This document shows, piece after piece, positions 62,437 to 64,000 of a stretch of 64,000 bases of DNA. How positions within the stretch are numbered: position 1 is the stretch's first letter; every line of letters begins with the position of its first letter. A model generated the notes under the pieces. The model was not told the origin of the DNA, ran no database searches, and was given only the letters and a program-made list of their open reading frames with translations. The position numbers were made by a program, and so were the translations under genes. The DNA lies in assembly GCF_000280905.1 (NCBI RefSeq), contig NZ_ALAP01000097.1, positions 28,232 to 92,231 on the forward strand, written 5' to 3'. Source of the stretch: Streptomyces sp. AA1529 (GTDB lineage Bacteria; Actinomycetota; Actinomycetes; Streptomycetales; Streptomycetaceae).

Positions 62437-62985
62437 ATCGGCAACTCCTTGGGCGTAGGCGGCGCGGTGCGGGTGCTCTCGTCGAAAAGGCCACCGACAC
62501 CGCGCCGGTCAAGAATCCGAAATCCCCTTGCAAGGGGTGGCGGAACCGGTGGCCGGGGTCTGCTAACCCTGGCCAGCGGACCGCTTCAGCGGGGAGCGGC
62601 AGCAAGCCGCGCTGGTAATCTCACGCGCCACATTCCACGACGCCCTTTCTCCGGTCGGGAGACGTTCGACAGCACGCTGAAGCGGCCCGCCCGTTGGGCG
62701 GCACAACACGCATCAGCACAGCTCAACTGGGGCGGAAGGGACTCCTTCCCGATGGGCTTGCCGAGACTGTAGAGACGAATTCCGGCCGCACCAAACGAGC
62801 CGACCCCGGTGCTGATGGCGGCCCGCTTCTGGCTTGGTGCGGCCGGAATCCCGCACTACTCTTCAGCGCGCATCGGCCCCAGCCCCCGGAACGCCCGGGG
62901 CAATTCGCCGGGTATTCCTCTGCCACCCACCCGCCCCCTGTGGGGTCGGACGTGCGCACACCACTGCCTGAGAGAGAACCCAGTC
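62437..62985. other. 550-base divergent gap before the transfer array
   Basis: Between the VirB1-like gene (minus) and the methyltransferase (plus). No gene. Contains the palindrome CCCCTTGCAAGGGG (62524-62537), a 10-base hairpin at 62550-62575 and the long inverted repeat listed separately. Promoters of both directions must be here. Confidence 0.55.
62779..62849. repeat. Perfect 16-base inverted repeat with a copy in the rep gene
   Basis: Arms ATTCCGGCCGCACCAA (62779-62794) and its complement (62834-62849), 39-base spacer. A 20-base string, GGCTTGGTGCGGCCGGAATC (62831-62850), recurs exactly at 32528-32547 inside the rep gene. Possibly a shared protein-binding site. Confidence 0.7.
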
Positions 62986-63735
62986 ATGCCCTACACCCTG
63001 CACCGAGGCGACGCGCTGAGTGTGCTGTCCGAACTCCCGGACGCCAGCGTGGACGCCCTGATCACCGACCCGCCCTACAACTCCGGCGGCCGGACCAGCT
63101 CCGAGCGCACCGGGCGGACCGCGAAGGCGAAGTACACCGCCGTGGACGCCGGGCACCAGCTCGCCAACTTCCCCGGCGAAAACCGCGACCAGCGCTCCTA
63201 CGGGTACTGGCTCTCCCTGCTGCTGACCGAGGCGTACCGGGCCACCGTCGAGTCCGGCACCGCCCTGGTCTTCACCGACTGGCGCCAACTTCCCACCACC
63301 ACCGATGCGCTACAGGCGGCGGGGTGGACGTGGCGGGGCATCGCCTCGTGGCACAAGCCGGTCTCCCGCCCGCAGAAGGGACGGCTCAAGCAGTCCTGCG
63401 AGTACATCGTCTGGGGCACCAAGGGACCCGTCGACGCCAACCGCAACCCCGTCTACCTCCCCGGCCTCTACCAGGCCAGCCAGCCCCGCAAGGGACGGGT
63501 CCACATCACGCAGAAGCCGGTCGAGGTAATGCAGGAGCTGGTCAAGATCTGCCCTCCCGTCGGCACCGTCCTCGACCCCTTCACCGGGTCCGGCTCGACC
63601 GGAGTCGCCGCCCTGCGGGAAGGCCGGCAGTTCGTCGGTATCGAGCTGTCCGACCACTACGCCGACATCGCCGAACAGCGCATGGAGCGCGCGCTGACCC
63701 AGGACGACTTCGGCCTCGCCGGGCCCGAGGAGTGA
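62986..63735 (+). CDS. Beta-class DNA methyltransferase (N4/N6)
   Basis: 249 residues. DPPYN at 28-32 (catalytic motif IV) precedes DPFTGSGSTG (motif I, about 205-214), the beta order. No restriction enzyme gene is beside it, so it is an orphan, perhaps protecting the plasmid in a new host or modifying regulation (inference). Starts ATG 62986 after AGAGAGAA. Confidence 0.87.
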   Translation: MPYTLHRGDALSVLSELPDASVDALITDPPYNSGGRTSSERTGRTAKAKYTAVDAGHQLANFPGENRDQRSYGYWLSLLLTEAYRATVESGTALVFTDWRQLPTTTDALQAAGWTWRGIASWHKPVSRPQKGRLKQSCEYIVWGTKGPVDANRNPVYLPGLYQASQPRKGRVHITQKPVEVMQELVKICPPVGTVLDPFTGSGSTGVAALREGRQFVGIELSDHYADIAEQRMERALTQDDFGLAGPEE

Positions 63736-63771
63736 CCCCGGGCGAGAGACCGAGGAGGGAGGCAGAACGCG

Positions 63772-63818
63772 CGAAGGGGCGGTCGCACACCCGATACGGG
63801 TACGCGACCGTCCCTTCG
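63772..63818. terminator. Bidirectional hairpin terminator
   Basis: 15-base stem (63772-63786 with 63804-63818) with one mismatch and an inner ACCCG/CGGGT hairpin. Sits between the convergent methyltransferase and the minus-strand gene at the right edge. Confidence 0.75.
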
Positions 63819-63828
63819 TGCGGCGTGG

Positions 63829-64000
63829 TTAGGAGGCTGCGATGCTCCGTAGGATCAAGTCCTCGGCCCGCTCCAGATCGGCCTGGGAGCGCAGGCTCAC
63901 CTCGACGCCCGAGATGCCGAGACAGCCGATCTTGGTCACGTCGCGGGTGAAGCCCTCCTCCGGCTCCACGCTCTTCGGATCGAGCTTCAGGTTCACCGCG
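63829..64000 (-). CDS. Hypothetical protein, partial (right edge)
   Basis: The C-terminal 56 residues are visible: LKLDPKSVEPEEGFTRDVTK, IGCLGISGVEVSLRSQADLE, RAEDLILRSIAAS, stop at 63829. The start lies outside the window. Looks like the C-terminus of a conserved protein; family not certain. Confidence 0.6.
   Translation of the reverse strand, partial: AVNLKLDPKSVEPEEGFTRDVTKIGCLGISGVEVSLRSQADLERAEDLILRSIAAS

Overview
The window is very GC-rich, with GTG starts, GTGA/ATGA gene overlaps and families typical of the genus: DUF317, WhiB, SCO6880, a DUF6192-like protein, SpoIIE-type phosphatase and LitR. It reads as Streptomyces or a very close relative. The layout (replication module, relaxase with an oriT-like hairpin, a long type IV secretion operon, many decayed mobile fragments) suggests a large conjugative plasmid or an integrated conjugative element carrying accessory cargo. 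I see no rRNA, tRNA, integrase or CRISPR array.

Positions 1-30 kb are a mosaic of cargo and remnants. A partial anti-sigma-type ATPase, a TPR-like regulator and an epimerase precede a light-responsive B12-dependent regulator (litR) facing crtE (GGPP synthase). crtI is cut off after about 65 codons, and neither crtB nor crtY is visible. After a membrane protein, a cardiolipin-synthase-like enzyme and a DUF6192-like/RacP-like pair comes an IS5-type transposase. A stress and redox stretch follows (formaldehyde dehydrogenase, DJ-1/PfpI protein, monooxygenase, aldo/keto reductase, amine oxidase, Ohr/OsmC protein), mixed with broken HbpS, hemerythrin, Tn3 and transposase pieces. A second carotenoid block (crtU, and divergently cruF plus a CrtI/CrtD-type desaturase) lies at 21-26 kb. 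Two paralogous small membrane proteins sit at the outer edges of the carotenoid-bearing stretch. A four-gene XRE / ImmA-IrrE / MAB_1171c-like / PAP2-like cassette (28-31 kb) closes this half.

From 31 to 38 kb the plus strand carries the plasmid core: a replication-initiator-like gene with 11-bp phased repeats inside it, a DnaC-like loader, a WhiB protein, a DUF2637-type membrane protein, a MobC-like protein with a perfect 17-bp hairpin (oriT candidate) in its 5' end, and a relaxase.

From 62.4 kb back to 38.6 kb the minus strand is one dense array. It starts with the transfer machinery: a VirB1-like hydrolase, a small two-helix protein, a VirB8-like protein, a VirB6-like protein, an SCO6880 protein, a VirB4-like ATPase and a VirD4/TraD-like coupling protein. 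It continues with accessory genes: a DnaB N-domain-only protein, a C5 DNA methyltransferase, four DUF317 proteins, a winged-helix protein, a RelE-like toxin-like protein and a DUF4913 protein. A beta-class DNA methyltransferase with its own terminator ends the window. The relaxase would nick at the oriT candidate, the coupling ATPase would pass the strand to the secretion channel, and the initiator and loader would restart replication.

Several genes carry one in-frame stop or one single-base frame break. Two of the breaks are +1 shifts at the same local context (a codon ending in AA, then AGA, then C). These are decay, assembly error or recoding, and the sequence alone cannot decide which.
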